Source: Lates calcarifer (lineage: Eukaryota > Chordata > Actinopteri > Centropomidae). From it: a DNA stretch of 64,000 bases. Position 1 is the first letter of the stretch. Every line of letters begins with the position of its first letter. The stretch lies in contig NC_066843.1 in NCBI RefSeq assembly GCF_001640805.2, forward strand, positions 9,945,686 through 10,009,685, written 5' to 3'. Of this stretch, positions 26,501-40,033 are shown piece by piece. The notes under the pieces are model-generated. The model was not told where the DNA came from. It worked only from the letters and a program-made list of their open reading frames with translations, and did not search any database. Made by a program: the position numbers and the translations under genes.

Positions 26501-29500
26501 AAGAGCCAGAAGGATCAGCTGAATTCAAAAAGTGTTAATGTGCTTGCTGTGCTGGGTGCTTCTTCTTGTGATATAGCTTTATGCTCTGTAGAATAGCAGT
26601 GTATGTATTTACAGTAAACACTGTATATCTAGGCACAGCTATTACACAGTGCACAGTAGGTGAAAGACAAGTAAATGAAGGCAACCACACAATTATAGTA
26701 TTACTAGTAACACTAAAATCTTTTGGTATGACTTTCTCTTAAAGCACAATATATAAAAGGTCTTAGTTGTGACTAATGGCTTTATCAATGGTTAATAAAT
26801 GGTTTACTAAATCTCTATTAATCAGTTACAAAATATTAATAAGAATGGTGTTTCCCTTCTCTGTTTCTTAATAATGTTCTCTTATAATTACCACCAGCAA
26901 TACATTATACCCCACGGTGCATTGTATTTGCAAACTTATGACACTGCCTCCAGTCAGGCCTTATCACTGACTTGCAAAGAACCAGTGTTAAAAAAAAAAT
27001 AAAATTTACAAATATAAGTAATGAAATCTAACTGACACTATGTTTTCCCCAAAACACATTTTTCAAATAGAAAATTGTGACATAAGAAATGAATTTGTTG
27101 GAGATACAGTTTACCACAACAGTGACTGCTTCTTCACCAGAACTGTTGCCAAATCAAATACCTGCTAATAGCAATGGTGTGTGTATCTACATAAATAGAA
27201 TCTTTGGTGTTGTTTGATATCACAGCTTTTAGTCAAGAGAGCCCTTCACCTCATCATGCTCCCCCTTACCTCTCTAAGCCTTTAACAGAATCCATCTAAT
27301 CCCTTTGCTAAAGCCACAAAATATTCCCTAAACCTTGCAAGCCTTCACCACAGCAACTCTCCTGGCAATAAAGTAATTTCAGCTCCACCTTGAAACAGTG
27401 GGGGATGAAGCTATGCATGCTGTGACATCTCCAACCCCTCAAAATACCAACATATATTTTCTCCTGAGCGGATTTATCCATCTCACTTTGAACAATACAT
27501 CTCATGCACAGCTTGGTAAGACACTTATCCCTGTGATTTTGTCAGTTTTGTTTTTGTTTTACGCAGCCAATATGGGTTCATGATGGCTGCAGTCACTCAT
27601 CGAAATACCACAGCTTTATGGGTCTCATTTAAATAAGATTCACCCCACCGCTCAGTGGCTCAGAGCTGCTTCGATCCATCCATCATCATATGTGCTCCGT
27701 TACTTTGCTGCAAGTCAGAATCCTCAAAAAAAACGTACATGGGTGGGTTGGGAGGTGTGTATGTGCTTGGTACACTGAGTCCTAAATGACTCTTGACACC
27801 TGCTGTGATTAGCTAGGTCACGGCACAGTAGTTCTCTACACTGATGTCATGTCCATGCTGACACAGTTAAATGTTCTAGTTCTCTATCCCAGTCATACCT
27901 CTCACATGAACTCTCTTTCAAAAACATGAAATATATGTTCCAACACTGCCTGCAAGTTCAGACACATTTTTTAAGGTGTAACAAAAAAATTCTGTCTTTG
28001 TGGCTATGCATTAAAATATCTTTCTTACTGTCAAATAGCTTTCCAACCATTTTCATAGCAACCTATACCTTCAAACTGACGACATAAAGGGTTGCATGCA
28101 TAGACAACACAGAAATGATATTAGGATTGGTGGGACTTATTGCTGGGATATAAATCCAAATATAAAACCTCCATCTATTCATTATGATAGAATCAAAAAA
28201 ACAACCCACTTAAGCTGCTACTGTTGTTCAGGTTACATATAATCCATAGACAATTACAGTGGAGCAATCATGCAAAAGATTAACCATAAAGAATGGAGAT
28301 CACAAAGGTCCAAGTTAAAGCGACCCCAACTATAATCCAGAAGAACATATTAGGATGAAAATCAGGACATTATCAAGCTTTTATTGCAGCCTCTTTGGAT
28401 CGTCTTGGCTTACAAAGAGTAATGGTTTCCAACGGATTTAAAATTCCACAGAAAAACTCAGGATGTCATATTGGTCATGACTTGCCCCCTCTGTGACACA
28501 GTGCTTCAAACTGAATAACAAAAGGTGTCATCTCCTTCTCTTCCAGCTACAATATCCACACTGTGTGTAAACATGTCACAGGCTTGTCTGACTGACACCG
28601 GTGGACACTGTTTATTCTGGAGACACCAAGGTCCTCTGCGTCATGGCAGCCCCGATCAATGTAACAGAGCCACGTTGGTTGTTTTCTTCTCTCGGTTTAC
28701 ACACCTGGAGGCTCACCCATCCAAATCAGTTCACCTCAACAGAGGCAGGTACAAGTGTCAAGGGCACAAAACTGTCACAGAGAGTTATATGACCATAAGC
28801 AATGAGCTGTGGATTCTTACTCTCTGTAGCCTTATGTGACTGATTTGAAGAGATTCCTATTGGGACAACATGTGGTGTGAAAAATGTGGGCAGATTATTC
28901 TCTCAAGCATTGTTTTAAGACAGTGGAAGCCAGAGAGCAATGCGCCACTACACCATACATCTCACTCTCCTGTGTTGATTTGTCACTATTTGCTCACATG
29001 CAAAGTTGTTATTCACATACTGCAACAATGCTACAGAGATTGCAATGTAGTATACTGTATTTTAATGAGTCATAATTCATGTGAAATCTGTTTTGTTTAA
29101 TATAATTCTGGGTTATTTATATTTCATTATTACACCATTTACAAATCTCCTCCTCGATTACACAGCCCAAAACACATGGCGGGTTCCAACAGCAACAATT
29201 CTCTTGGTTAATTCAATATTAAAGAGTCATTAAGAAGCAGGCGATGCTTTATTGAAATAGTGTCTGTAGCTGCAGCCGGAGGCAGCCGAACCCTCCATCT
29301 CTGTCGCTGTGTCCCTGGTTGTGTACAGCAACACGCACTGCTGCTGCCACAGGAAAGCAACATTCTCGCTTTCATTTCTTGCGCTCCCCTCTCTCAGTTC
29401 ACCACTCGCCATGATTCTGTATCTCCTTACACAGCCATCTGCTCCTGGGCTGTGTGTTTTGTGATCTGTGCTGCCGAGCAAACACCGGGCAAACCTTATA

Positions 29501-32500
29501 AATACAGTTTCCTAAACCCTGAGCCGTTACTCACTGGGCATATGAAAATAAACGGTATTACTTCCTCTACTGAATAAATATATAAATAAATAAACAAATG
29601 CAATCAATCTGTTTCAGGCTTAGGAACACAGCCAGTAATAAATGCATGAAAAATCACAGTCCCACCTGCACAGCATGCACAAGGTAACAGGTTAACTTCA
29701 CTGTTTTTATATAAAAAAAAGGAAAGTTAGGATACCTCTGAAGGGTGTATGTACACCAGGCTGTTACAAACAATTACATCAGTGTGGGTATTAAACTTAT
29801 AGTACATACATCCCAAAGCTGTCCCTCAAATAGACAAGCAGTGATGTTGAAAACATCAGTAAAAGGAGAAAATACTTGTGCAAGAGTGATGGCAGGATAG
29901 CCAGAGGGATTTTAGAGCCAGCCTGTCTGGATTTGTTTTTATTTTTGTGCAGCAAGATGCTAAATGCTGACAAGTTTGAATTACAAAATGACATTTAAAA
30001 AAGCAAAAGGGAAAAAAGCTCATTGTCATTCATCAAAGGGGAAAGTGGCACTTCTGCCATGGACTAGACTACGGTCTATCATAATTGCAATTTGGCCTTT
30101 CTTGCTTTAAGACAGTTGCAGATGGCCATTCACAAGTACCTGACAAAAGAGCCACACACCACCAAGTTGTGTTTAGCCCAGAGTCTGGTTTCTTTCTTTG
30201 CACAGATTGCACTTCTCACCAGGATTCAGTTAAAAGTCAAAGCAACAATTATGCGACCGCTTCACATCATTCAGCGAGTAACTGAAATTTTGTATTTTGT
30301 TACATGGGTATTTTGAATCAATTTAGCCTTTTTTTTCCATGCCACATGAAGTGGCAGACAAACAACGTTTAGTGTAACTAATTCCCTAATCTCTCTCACA
30401 CAGCCAACACCACCAAGCCATGTGCTTCCAGCAAAACCAGTTTCAACGATGACTGTGCCACGTGTCATGGAGACGAGCATATCTCCAAACAAAGATAACA
30501 TCTACTCAAAGAGATTTATAAAAGTAAATACAATTATACAAAGGTGGCTCAAAATGCATACAAACACAAGCAAGTTTGGATGTTTCAGTTGCAGAAATGC
30601 ACATTATTCATGTTATAATCTGAGTTTTTTGTGTGTGTGTGTGCGCATGTGTTTGAGAGACTCAAGGCAGTGGCATTTGAGCAGGATAAATATGCACATG
30701 CATGGCACCGGAGATAATCCCCACAGGGCCAACGAGGTGCACATTGTAAACATGAATAAAGCCAGAGCTAAAACGACTCATCGCAGACACACAGACCGAC
30801 AGGTAGACAGACAGAGACCCTCACTTACAGCAGGCTCTTCTACCTTATTAAACTGAACGTTCAGAAAAGCCCTTTCTTGTGCTGATCAACTCCTTCTCTG
30901 CCACCCTGCGCCTCTGCTGTGCACATGTACATGTGACATGAACAACACCAGACCATTTTCTAATTAACAGAGCACAATAAAACATACAGACAAGGCTTCG
31001 TAATACTGACAAAGGTTTTTTGCTCCTGATCATACCCAATTAGGTTTAAATGAATCAGTCAGTTGAATGCCTGATGAGTCCAAACCACAGAATGCACATA
31101 AAAGGCTTCAAAAAAAACATGGAGTGAATCATTACAATTAAGAAAAACCCTCATCAGTCAGCCATAGAGGCCTGTGCTCTCGTCTGTAGCAGAGATCTGT
31201 GCTGCATTTTGCTAGAAGTATAGATAGGGAGACAAAGAAAAGCTGTAAATAATGTTTAATTTAATTGGGAAAATAAAGATGCTTTCAGAATGCATGCAAG
31301 ATGTAAACATCATTAGTCACCTGTATTCTGTATTCCTCAAAGACTGGCAACAGGCTTTGCTGAATTTCGGTCTATGAAGGAGTAAAATGACCAGTTACTG
31401 CCACCGTGAACAAAACATACATGGAGATGATACGTTGGCTCTTACACCTGTTTTTGCTTTTCTGTTGCTAAACTGCTTCAACACCTGGTTGAGTTTTAAA
31501 AGCAATGCTGGTGTTGTATGTTGTATTTTTATCCATTTCAGGTTCTGGGACAGTGCACTGAATCAGGGCCATTTTCCACGATGTAAGTGCCAATAGGTGA
31601 GTTGCAGTGGAAAAAACCTCTGTTTTCACTTGCTTAAAAACAGGAGAGAAATGAGGAAGGAAGGATGAGATTTATGTTGAATTGGATCCTCTCTGGTGCT
31701 TCAGACGCTCTTGACCTATTGTATACATGATGTCGTAGCAGCTCATGTAAATTGAAGCGCTCCCTAAACACAGTCTTCAGATTTCAAAGGCCGCCATTGT
31801 GCAAGATACAGAGCAGTATAAGAGGGAGCAGAGGGATAAATATCAGCAAAACATCAGCTTGAACAGAGAGCATCAAAGTCAATTTTAAAGCCCCTTTTAC
31901 AGACACAATGTTTAGGTTTCATGAACCTTGGAAGCAAGAACCTCCACATGAACTCCGCTTTACAGAAAAATCTGTTTTCATCCCTCTCTTTTTTTCCATT
32001 TGTTTTTCATCCATGGTATTTGTATTTTCTACAGGGACAAATACCATAGAGTTTTAATCGGCCCTGTCTGTCTCCACAGGTTCTCTGTGTGCCTGTCAGT
32101 CTCCTGTCATTCCCCCTCAATGTATCAGTATTTGAAACCACAGGCAGCAGTAAGACCGATGTAAAGTTACTGCAAAGAAGGCAAGCGAACGCAGTGCTAC
32201 TGTTTGTTTTATGAGAACTGTTCTACTGTTCATTATGTGTATGTTCTATACCTTTTTTTGTAAGAATAAATTCATTCTGGATTTGTATATTTTCATTTTC
32301 ATCCTTGGATTTTGTACACAGAGCAGTTAATATTTCAATGATCTCTTAAATGGTAATACTCCATCACGTTTTACATGTATATAGTGAATCCTGGACTGAA
32401 GCTTGACTTTTAAAATTCAAATCAAATTGCAATATCTGTCTATCTGAAAAATCGCAATTAGATTTTTTCCTACTACCACTTATAGTTGGGTCTACATCTA

Positions 32501-34610
32501 AAGAGGCTACAGTGTACAGGACGTGGGTTTTGGTAGCATACAACTGAAACTGAAGCTGGCTGGGATATCCTTCAGCATAAGGAATGACTCATTTTAATGA
32601 ATTTCTTGAATTACCATATGAGGCATTTTGTTATAAATTAAGTTCAGAAGAAGAAGAGGGCTTTAGTTCACACATACATATGTTAAATCACGAAAACAGA
32701 GAGTGAGGCTTGTGTTTTCTAAGCCTATTGACAAATTGCTTGCCTTCAGTGCAAATATGTCAAGGGATGTTAAATAAATTCAGATCAGAAGAGTCACGTA
32801 AAATCAGAGCTACGGCTACTTCAAGCGATGATTTACTTTCTGAACACTGGCAGGTGTATCAGTAGTAGTTGGTAAACGAGAGGTCTGTGTTGTGCAGATG
32901 GCTGTGCATTCTGTTTACACCTCTCCTCGAGAACAGTCCCACAGCCAGATCTGCCTTCTCTGCCCCAGTATGAATGCTAATATATTAACTGTACTACAGC
33001 CTCTTTCACAAACACACAGCAATACAGCTGGTCCTTTGAAGAAAATAATTCACAAAAATTAATTGGTCTTTACAAAACACTCTGAGTCAGTGTCTTGAAG
33101 GCAGTCACCTGTTGCCAGGTTCCTAATTTACCTTATTTAAGGTTAGAGTAATTATATGCTATTTATATTTTTTCAATTTCATTTTAAGGCTACAACACTT
33201 ATTGTCATCATCCAGTTAATCTGGATATTTCTATTTATTTATGCATTTGCATATATTGCATTATGCAATTTAAATCCAGTGTCATAACATGTTTACTGTC
33301 AGATCAATGAACAGTGACAACACATCACATGAAGTCAGATGGGTTTCATGGTACCAAATAAGCAGTAGTAAGGATTAGAAAAAAAGCAGGGGTTGTGTTG
33401 AATAGTTTGGCTGGAATGCCAGAGAATGACCTTGATCGTGCGAGTAGCACTAAGGTCTTCAGCTTCACACAGTGTAATAGGAGCTAATTGTCAGTTTATC
33501 TGAACATTTATCTTTTTTTAATGTGAGATCAATCAAGATTTCTTTCCCCTCCTGGGTTTGGAGTCAAAAATCATGCTGCGAAAAACACTGACAGTCTGGT
33601 GCCTTATCATTAATTTGTAGTTTTAATAATATTTAGCTTTTATGCACCAAGTTTTAATCTTTTTAGTCTGTTTGAAGCAGGAACAGCACTGCAGCAAGAA
33701 GTTAGTGCTGTGTTCACTCCATTACTTTTCCTCTTACAATCCCATGGCAGTTTATGAGTAAAATGTGCTTGGAGTCATAGATCTTCATTTTAAGCCCATT
33801 GACAGGCAGATTTTTAAATGTGGCACACGACACAAAATGTATCACAATAGAATCTCGAAAGCACAAACACATCATGTTACTGAGCCTAGTAAAGAGCCCA
33901 GCAGGTATCAGGAACAAAATGCTTGAATTCATGAGACAATTAGCAATTACTGTAAGTACTAAGTGTTCCTGCTGGTGTGGCAAAGAAAATGAGCAGAAGT
34001 TGAGGTGACAGAGTGTAAGTAACTTTCCATATTTCACTGTAAGCTGCTACGGTTGCCAGCTCTATTTTGGATGTGTAAGACTGCTAAGTGTAGGTATAAC
34101 GCTGCAGCTGCAATTTTCCATTCTTTAAAGGAAACTCTGCGCACCACATAATGTGATGTTTGGACTCAGCTGAGTTGGAGATCTAAAATGGCTTTGTTTA
34201 TTTGCAATGAGTGTTGATTCTATGATTACAACTCCTGAGGGGGGGATGTTGCCAGTCGCTTCACGGTGAGTCACAGGCGGCCGGGCGAGGTGGTCGGTGC
34301 CGCTGACAGCTCATTCAGAGAGAGACCCACCTGAGAAATCTTTGCAGACGCCTGCCTCCCTCCATGAGCTACATTATCTATCATCTGCGGGCTCTGAAAA
34401 GACGACTGAAAAACCAATTCTCTTTTCATGAGATTAGAAAGCTGCACACAGTGACCATGAGCTCAACTACTCAGCTTGCGCTCTCATTTCTCAGTTTCAC
34501 ATGTCACTGCTGTGTGGAGAGCACAGGGTCTGTAGACGTTCACTTTCAGGGATTCGTGTCATGATTGTAAAAGACTCTTGGACGTGGGAGGCCTAGAGAA
34601 TTAAATAAAT
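23510..34610. other. Gene desert, nothing recognised
   Basis: Mostly AT-rich. A CA/TA-rich tract lies at 25500-25545. A more GC-rich stretch at 29240-29470 is open on both strands but has no recognisable protein. A GC-rich islet lies at about 34240-34340 (GGCGGCCGGGCGAGGTGG). None can be called a gene. Confidence 0.5.
32395..32480 (+). repeat. Short fragment of a dispersed repeat
   Basis: CAAATTGCAATATCTGTC and AATCGCAATTAGATTTTTTC resemble the tail of a fish dispersed repeat. The fragment is short, so the call is weak. Confidence 0.3.
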
Positions 34611-34614
34611 GCTG

Positions 34615-35222
34615 ATCCTTTACTTGAGGCACAAGTTTGATGTTTTGGGAAATATGCTTATTAGCTTTCTGGTGAAGAGTCAGATGAGAAGATCAATACC
34701 AAAGCTCATACAGTATCTGTCTGTTAAATATGAAGCTACAGCCAGCAGCCAGCAGAGGTGCTGAGATTAAAGGAGGTGTCTGATGGTATGCCACTCTTTC
34801 TCTAGTGACATGTGCTAAATCTCAGCAGTATGCTGCTGGCACACTTAACCACAGGCATATGTTGCTGCTGTATAACACATGAAATGTATATCACTGATGT
34901 TTAGCAGTGGCATATCAATGGTCACCAGTGGTAAATGCCAGTGAGGAATCATCATAGGCCACTGGGAACTGGTATGTGGCAGTGGAAGAAGAGTGACACA
35001 CAGTTTTCATGTTTCATATGCCAGGAGAGCAGCAGCGACTTACCACTAGTCAAGATGGCATACGCAGTAAACACCAGCACATGACAGTGACTGGTTAGCA
35101 TAGCTTAGCATTAAGACTGGGGAAAACAGCCTGACTCTGTGAGGTTGTGACAAAGTTTATCTTCCAACACCACTAAAGCTCACTAATTAATACATCCTAT
35201 CTTGTTTCTTTAATCTGAACAG
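34615..35222 (+). repeat. Dispersed percomorph repeat interrupted by an insertion
   Basis: The left part reads TTTGATGTTTTGGGAAATAT, GTCAGATGAGAAGATCAATA and AAATATGAAGCTACAGCCAG. The right part (from about 35095) reads TTAGCATAGCTTAGCATTAA, then CTAAAGCTCACTAATTAATA. In the common percomorph element these parts are adjacent. Here they are separated by about 330 bases of unrelated sequence (about 34757-35093). Confidence 0.6.
34757..35093. mobile_element. Possible non-autonomous DNA element nested in a repeat
   Basis: The insertion that splits the surrounding repeat has imperfect inverted ends. The left reads GGTGTCTGATGGTATGCCAC and the reverse complement of the right end reads GGTGTTTACTGCGTATGCCA, each followed by a CTAGTG word. 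There is no coding sequence. This resembles a MITE or foldback element. The exact ends and a target-site duplication could not be fixed. Confidence 0.4.
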
Positions 35223-35224
35223 AA

Positions 35225-35585
35225 TCAATGTGTGAAAAAGTATTATCAGCAATATTATATTGATGCATTAATGTCTAAGGTGCATTTTACTTAGCTTTAG
35301 TTGGTTAACACGGAGGTACTTTTAATTATTTGGTTCTACTAGGTATAGTTTATTCTCTAACAACGCATCATACTTTACAAGCGCATTGTCTGTTTTGTGC
35401 ATAAAATCTAAAGTAACGTATAAAGTAACTACAGCTGACAAATACATGTACTGCAGTACAATATTTCCTTATGAATTGTGAGTGGAACAGAAGTATAAGT
35501 AAAAACTGTATAAAATAGAAACACTCACTAGTAGCATACAAGTACCTCATATATGCATTATAATAGTAATACAATAACTTCATTC
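35225..35585 (+). repeat. Dispersed percomorph repeat (3' half)
   Basis: TGATGCATTAATGTCTAAGG, AGTAACTACAGCTGACAAAT, GTACAATATTTCCTTATGAA and GGAACAGAAGTATAAG follow the order of the same high-copy repeat whose first half is at 6055-6430. It abuts the previous repeat. Confidence 0.55.
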
Positions 35586-35589
35586 ATAG

Positions 35590-38500
35590 GACCCATTTCA
35601 GAACAGTATAGTTGAGTTAGTTACTTGAATGACTACTCCTCCTTTCTACACTACTACACCACTATTCAAAAACAGAAACATCAAGGCAAAGCTGACCTAA
35701 ACAGACTAACATCTGAAATCAGACTTGATAATAATAATTTTAAAATATATTTCTTGCCATTTTAATGATTAATTCCACTGGTTACATTTTTCCCACTGCT
35801 TTTTTTTTTTTTAACCAGGGCCAGTTTCACAGCACCTAAAAGGTTTTCTGTTTACCAGAAATAAAAATGGTCATTATCACAGTCTGTACTACAACCATCC
35901 ATTAATCCTTGAAAGGGAAAGGGAGTCGGACAATATCACAGCTTTAACAGTTCATAAAGCTCTCTCTATAGCCTGGTGTGAAGAGTGGATGAAAACAATT
36001 TCAAAGCCTGTTAAATCTACAATAAGAACAAGAGAAAATGTTGAGGACATGGAAAGAAAAGATGGTTCAACTCTCTGTACTGGTGCTAACCCTGAAGACA
36101 TGCTGCGATAAAGACGTAGAGATGCCAACCCACATACATCTAAAGGTTGAGCTGGCTGTCAAGCTCAGACATGGCACGGATTCTTGAAGTCTGAAAATAG
36201 TACTGAGTATTCAAAGGCTTCATTTACATTTTAATTAGTATGTTCTATTGGAAATAAAACATGTGTATGCATAACCAAAAGGAAAATGAAATTAACATAG
36301 CCAGAATAAAAACTCAAAAAGAAAAACACAAAGCGTCACCCAAAATAGAAATACAGAGGCACCAAGCAAGAACAATAAACATTGATTTTTAAGTCATGTC
36401 TTTAGATGTTGTGGTCTTTAATGTGTTGTCTTACCCATAAAACACATTTTACTGTTTGATCTTTAATGCTGTGAGAATGAATGTGATGAAAAAGATTTGC
36501 TCCCTGCGAGTGTAACAAAATGGGGAATTAAAGAGAGTTCTGGATTGAAGCCTTAGAAAGCCTGGTGGCACGATCTGCAGCAAACACAATCAATCACACT
36601 TAACTGCCTTGAAACAAACAGTTTTTTAGCTCCCCATACACCATAAACAACAACAACAAAAAAGTGAGCAGCGGCTGCTTTGCATGCCAGATAACAGGCT
36701 GTGACAAGCCTCTGAGGCTCTGAGAGCAGCCACGCCAGGAACTGACCAGCTGTCAGCTATTATACACAAACAGGTGATGAGAGGTAGAACAGCGGCTGTG
36801 TGGACATGTCACAAAAATCAACTCTCTTCCCTGTTTAGTGTTTGTGTTAATACATTGCATGATGAATTATAAAAAATGTGTTCAATCACATCCGAGCTGC
36901 AGCTGTGACATGAACGCCACTCTGATAATTAACCATTCTGAAGGTTTAACTACACTAAAAAACAACCCATTCTCATGACTACTTTTTTCATGGCAGTCAG
37001 CACAAATTTCAAACTAAGGTATTTCAATTGGAAAATTGAATGAAGCATTACATTCATTAAGGGCAGCAGAGTCTGAAGGAAGTGGTTGGGGGACACGGTG
37101 AGCGCATGACCATTACACCAGAGACCAGAGTTCACATCTAGAGTCTTGTCTGTTGTTGGGTTTAGGCAACAAAAGCACTTTGGTTAAAGTTAAGGAAAGA
37201 CTGTGGTTTTGGTTCAATATAAAACAATCCAACTTTAGATGAAGTACAACCATACAGATTAAAGGGTGATCAATTTGGATTTGCCAATTTGTCAAATGTC
37301 ATTGGCACATCTATTATGGGAAATGCGGAATTAGTTAGTATTTATACTCCGTTTCAAACACCCTGATTTCCAGCGAAACTAAATTGATTCCTCATCATCT
37401 AGATATTTCTGTTAGGAGCATACATCCAGCCTGTTAGGTCCCAGTTTGGTTATCACCTGCAGTTTCACATCTGTACATACTAGAAAAACCGCAACAGACA
37501 CAGTGATAGCATACCTGTGGTTCATGAAAGCTTAGGGACGTGCCCTGAATATGCCAAGCTGACAGATGGGAATCTTTTAATTTGAGCTCTGTTTCCTTCA
37601 GGAATCACCACAGCTCATGTTCCCAACTCATCACATCTACAGGGGCTGACAAAATAACAGGCACACAACTTTGACAGCAAAGTCAAAAATACACAAAGAT
37701 GAATAACAATTGGCAGCCTGTGCCACAAGCAAAATCCCTCCTTTAGTAATGCAGAACATCCATTATGGGTCAGTAAATAATGACAAATAAAAAGAGGTAC
37801 TTTGAAATTGACTATAACACTGTGCAGCACAGGCTTGATATAAACTGTACATCATGAACCTCTCAGAAGTGGTGATTATGGAGGCTTCATAAGAATTCTT
37901 TTTAAAACTAGAGTGACAAGGCCAAAACATATCTAAAAATGTTTCTCTGAGATCAAGAAAGATGTGTGATAGATGTGATCAAGGGCAGGTTGCAAAAGCA
38001 AAGACATGAGGAGAAAATTCATTAACATAAGACTAAGGAAAATTTTCATCTCTCTTGGTACTTGCTTTTTTTTGTAAAGAGCAACTGGAAAAACACCAAC
38101 AGCAGACCTGATCAACATCCTACCAGAATCACCCGGTCACCACAACTGTGTCTCCTAGGAGCTACAGTTAGCCTCAGCAGGCTTTATCACATCAGCCAGA
38201 CTCATTTCATGTAAATAAATAGCAATGTGTAAAGAGTACACACACAGCAGACTGTACAAGTTGGCTGAGGCTTATGACTGAGACTGCTTTGTGATAAGAG
38301 TCACAATGAAGTAGTAAGACTGTGGGTTGTTGTTTTTACACTTTGGCCACAGAAAATACTAATCTTGACAGGATTACAAATTAAAGTCAAATACAAGAAT
38401 GCCTGAAACACACTTGTGGTTAAAAGTTTAACTTAGAAACTTACAGAAGTTATACTTTCCTAAGTTACTGTGCAAAATACATTAAACTTATTACAAAATA

Positions 38501-40030
38501 TGGCAACTATTTTGATGATAGAATAATTGCTTACTCTGGTAGCAGTTCTTCAGATATGAGGATTTCCTGCTGTTCTTGATAGTTAAGAATATGTTTGGCT
38601 CACTTTGGACGCTTCATCATTTATTGTATAATCATTTACATTATTATTAGATGGCAATTCTATTTATGGGTCATTTTCCATTTCATTTTGATTTTCACTG
38701 ACCATTTCTTTATGAGCGCATGATTATAATACAATATAATTAATGAAAAAAGAGAAATGAATTTAATCCATGATGACCTTTAGCTTTCAAACTGAGAAAG
38801 GTCATGATGTCAGCAGTGCAGTGGAGATACACCCTGATTGATACAACATATAGATATCCTTTTAGCCCCAAAAGGTCAATTACAAAAAATTGGACAGAAA
38901 GAATATGTGAAGTGTCTCACTAGACAGTATTATCACATGATGTGGATGCAAGAGGCACTGACCAACAGACCCTCTAGAAAACCATGAACATAAAGCATCA
39001 GTAAAAGGAAGGACAATCGCTGCATCTATGGTAACATCAACCAAACATTATGAAAGTTACAGCACCTATCTAACCAAACACCCAAGAGAGTAAAAAAGAG
39101 AGGCATATTGCTTTGATCCATCAAAGCAAAATCCACCAACTTCAACTCTTATTCCTCTTAATAAATCTGAAAATGAGGAAAAACTTAGCTTCAAGCCACT
39201 GAAGAACATAATACCTTTCCTCTGTGCTTACATATTGAAGCAATATCCTCCAATACACCTGGTTAATTTATTTCCCTCGTAAAAGAATCATTACAAAAAT
39301 CCCAAAAGCATCAGTAGGATCCACTGAATATTTTGCAACTGCCTCAGGCTACTAATTGTTTGTCAATTTACCCTGGCAGGATGTATAATCAATGCTTTCA
39401 ATTCACGGCCTGAATTAGATAGTTCTTCTTCATGCCTCAGGAATTAGCAAAAACAGACCTGAACTTCAAGCTTTCTCCTGCATTATATCACTACTGTCAG
39501 TTAAAGTAACACAGATATAATCAAACCAGGGAGGCATCAGGATTTCACTCATTCAGTGCCAATATGTACTGGCATGCTTGCTTCACTCTGGGAGAATGGT
39601 GATAAACAGACCTACTACCTGAAGGGCCCTTTTGCTTTATGTGCGCCTTCTTTATCTTATCTTGCCCTAACATCCCATGAAGGCAAATTGGAAACACAAG
39701 CCTGTTTAAAACGTCAATGTGAAAATGTCACTGAAAAATTATTATATCACTTTATATTACCCATATTGTATTCAACAATATCAAGTTAATGGGTCATTGA
39801 TTGCTCCTCATGGCAAGATGGCTTCTAATAAATTACGGCTTTCCCTACTTAATCTGTTTAATTTCCCTTGTGACCTTTTCACCTGCTCCATACAAGGGCT
39901 GTGTAAACAAAAAACCTCAACACAGAGAGTGTGAGAGAAACTACCACTGACCATGTTTTTCCAGTGAATCCGAAAGACAAATACAAGGAACTAGTATCTA
40001 CTGATAACACAGGGTTCAATTGTAATATGG
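35590..40030. other. Gene desert upstream of the candidate gene
   Basis: AT-rich non-coding DNA apart from the dispersed repeat at 37070-37260. Short open frames (for example 39556-39789) show no recognisable domain. Confidence 0.5.
37070..37260 (+). repeat. Dispersed repeat, possibly tRNA-related
   Basis: GTGGTTGGGGGACACGGTGA, then CCAGAGTTCACATCTAGAG, then TGGGTTTAGGCAACAAAAGC and TTTGGTTAAAGTTAAGGAAA, follow a sequence common in percomorph genomes. The GAGTTCACATC word is a weak B-box. No gene is present. Confidence 0.5.
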
Positions 40031-40033
40031 CTG

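Noticed and set aside
28525..28839. Open frames with a phrase like SGDTKVLCVM, reminiscent of an exosome-subunit core
   Set aside because: Only a handful of residues agree, the flanks do not fit the RNase PH fold, and no splice sites frame it.
29230..29577. Overlapping 83- and 105-residue frames on opposite strands
   Set aside because: No recognisable motif, and both frames being open is explained by base composition.
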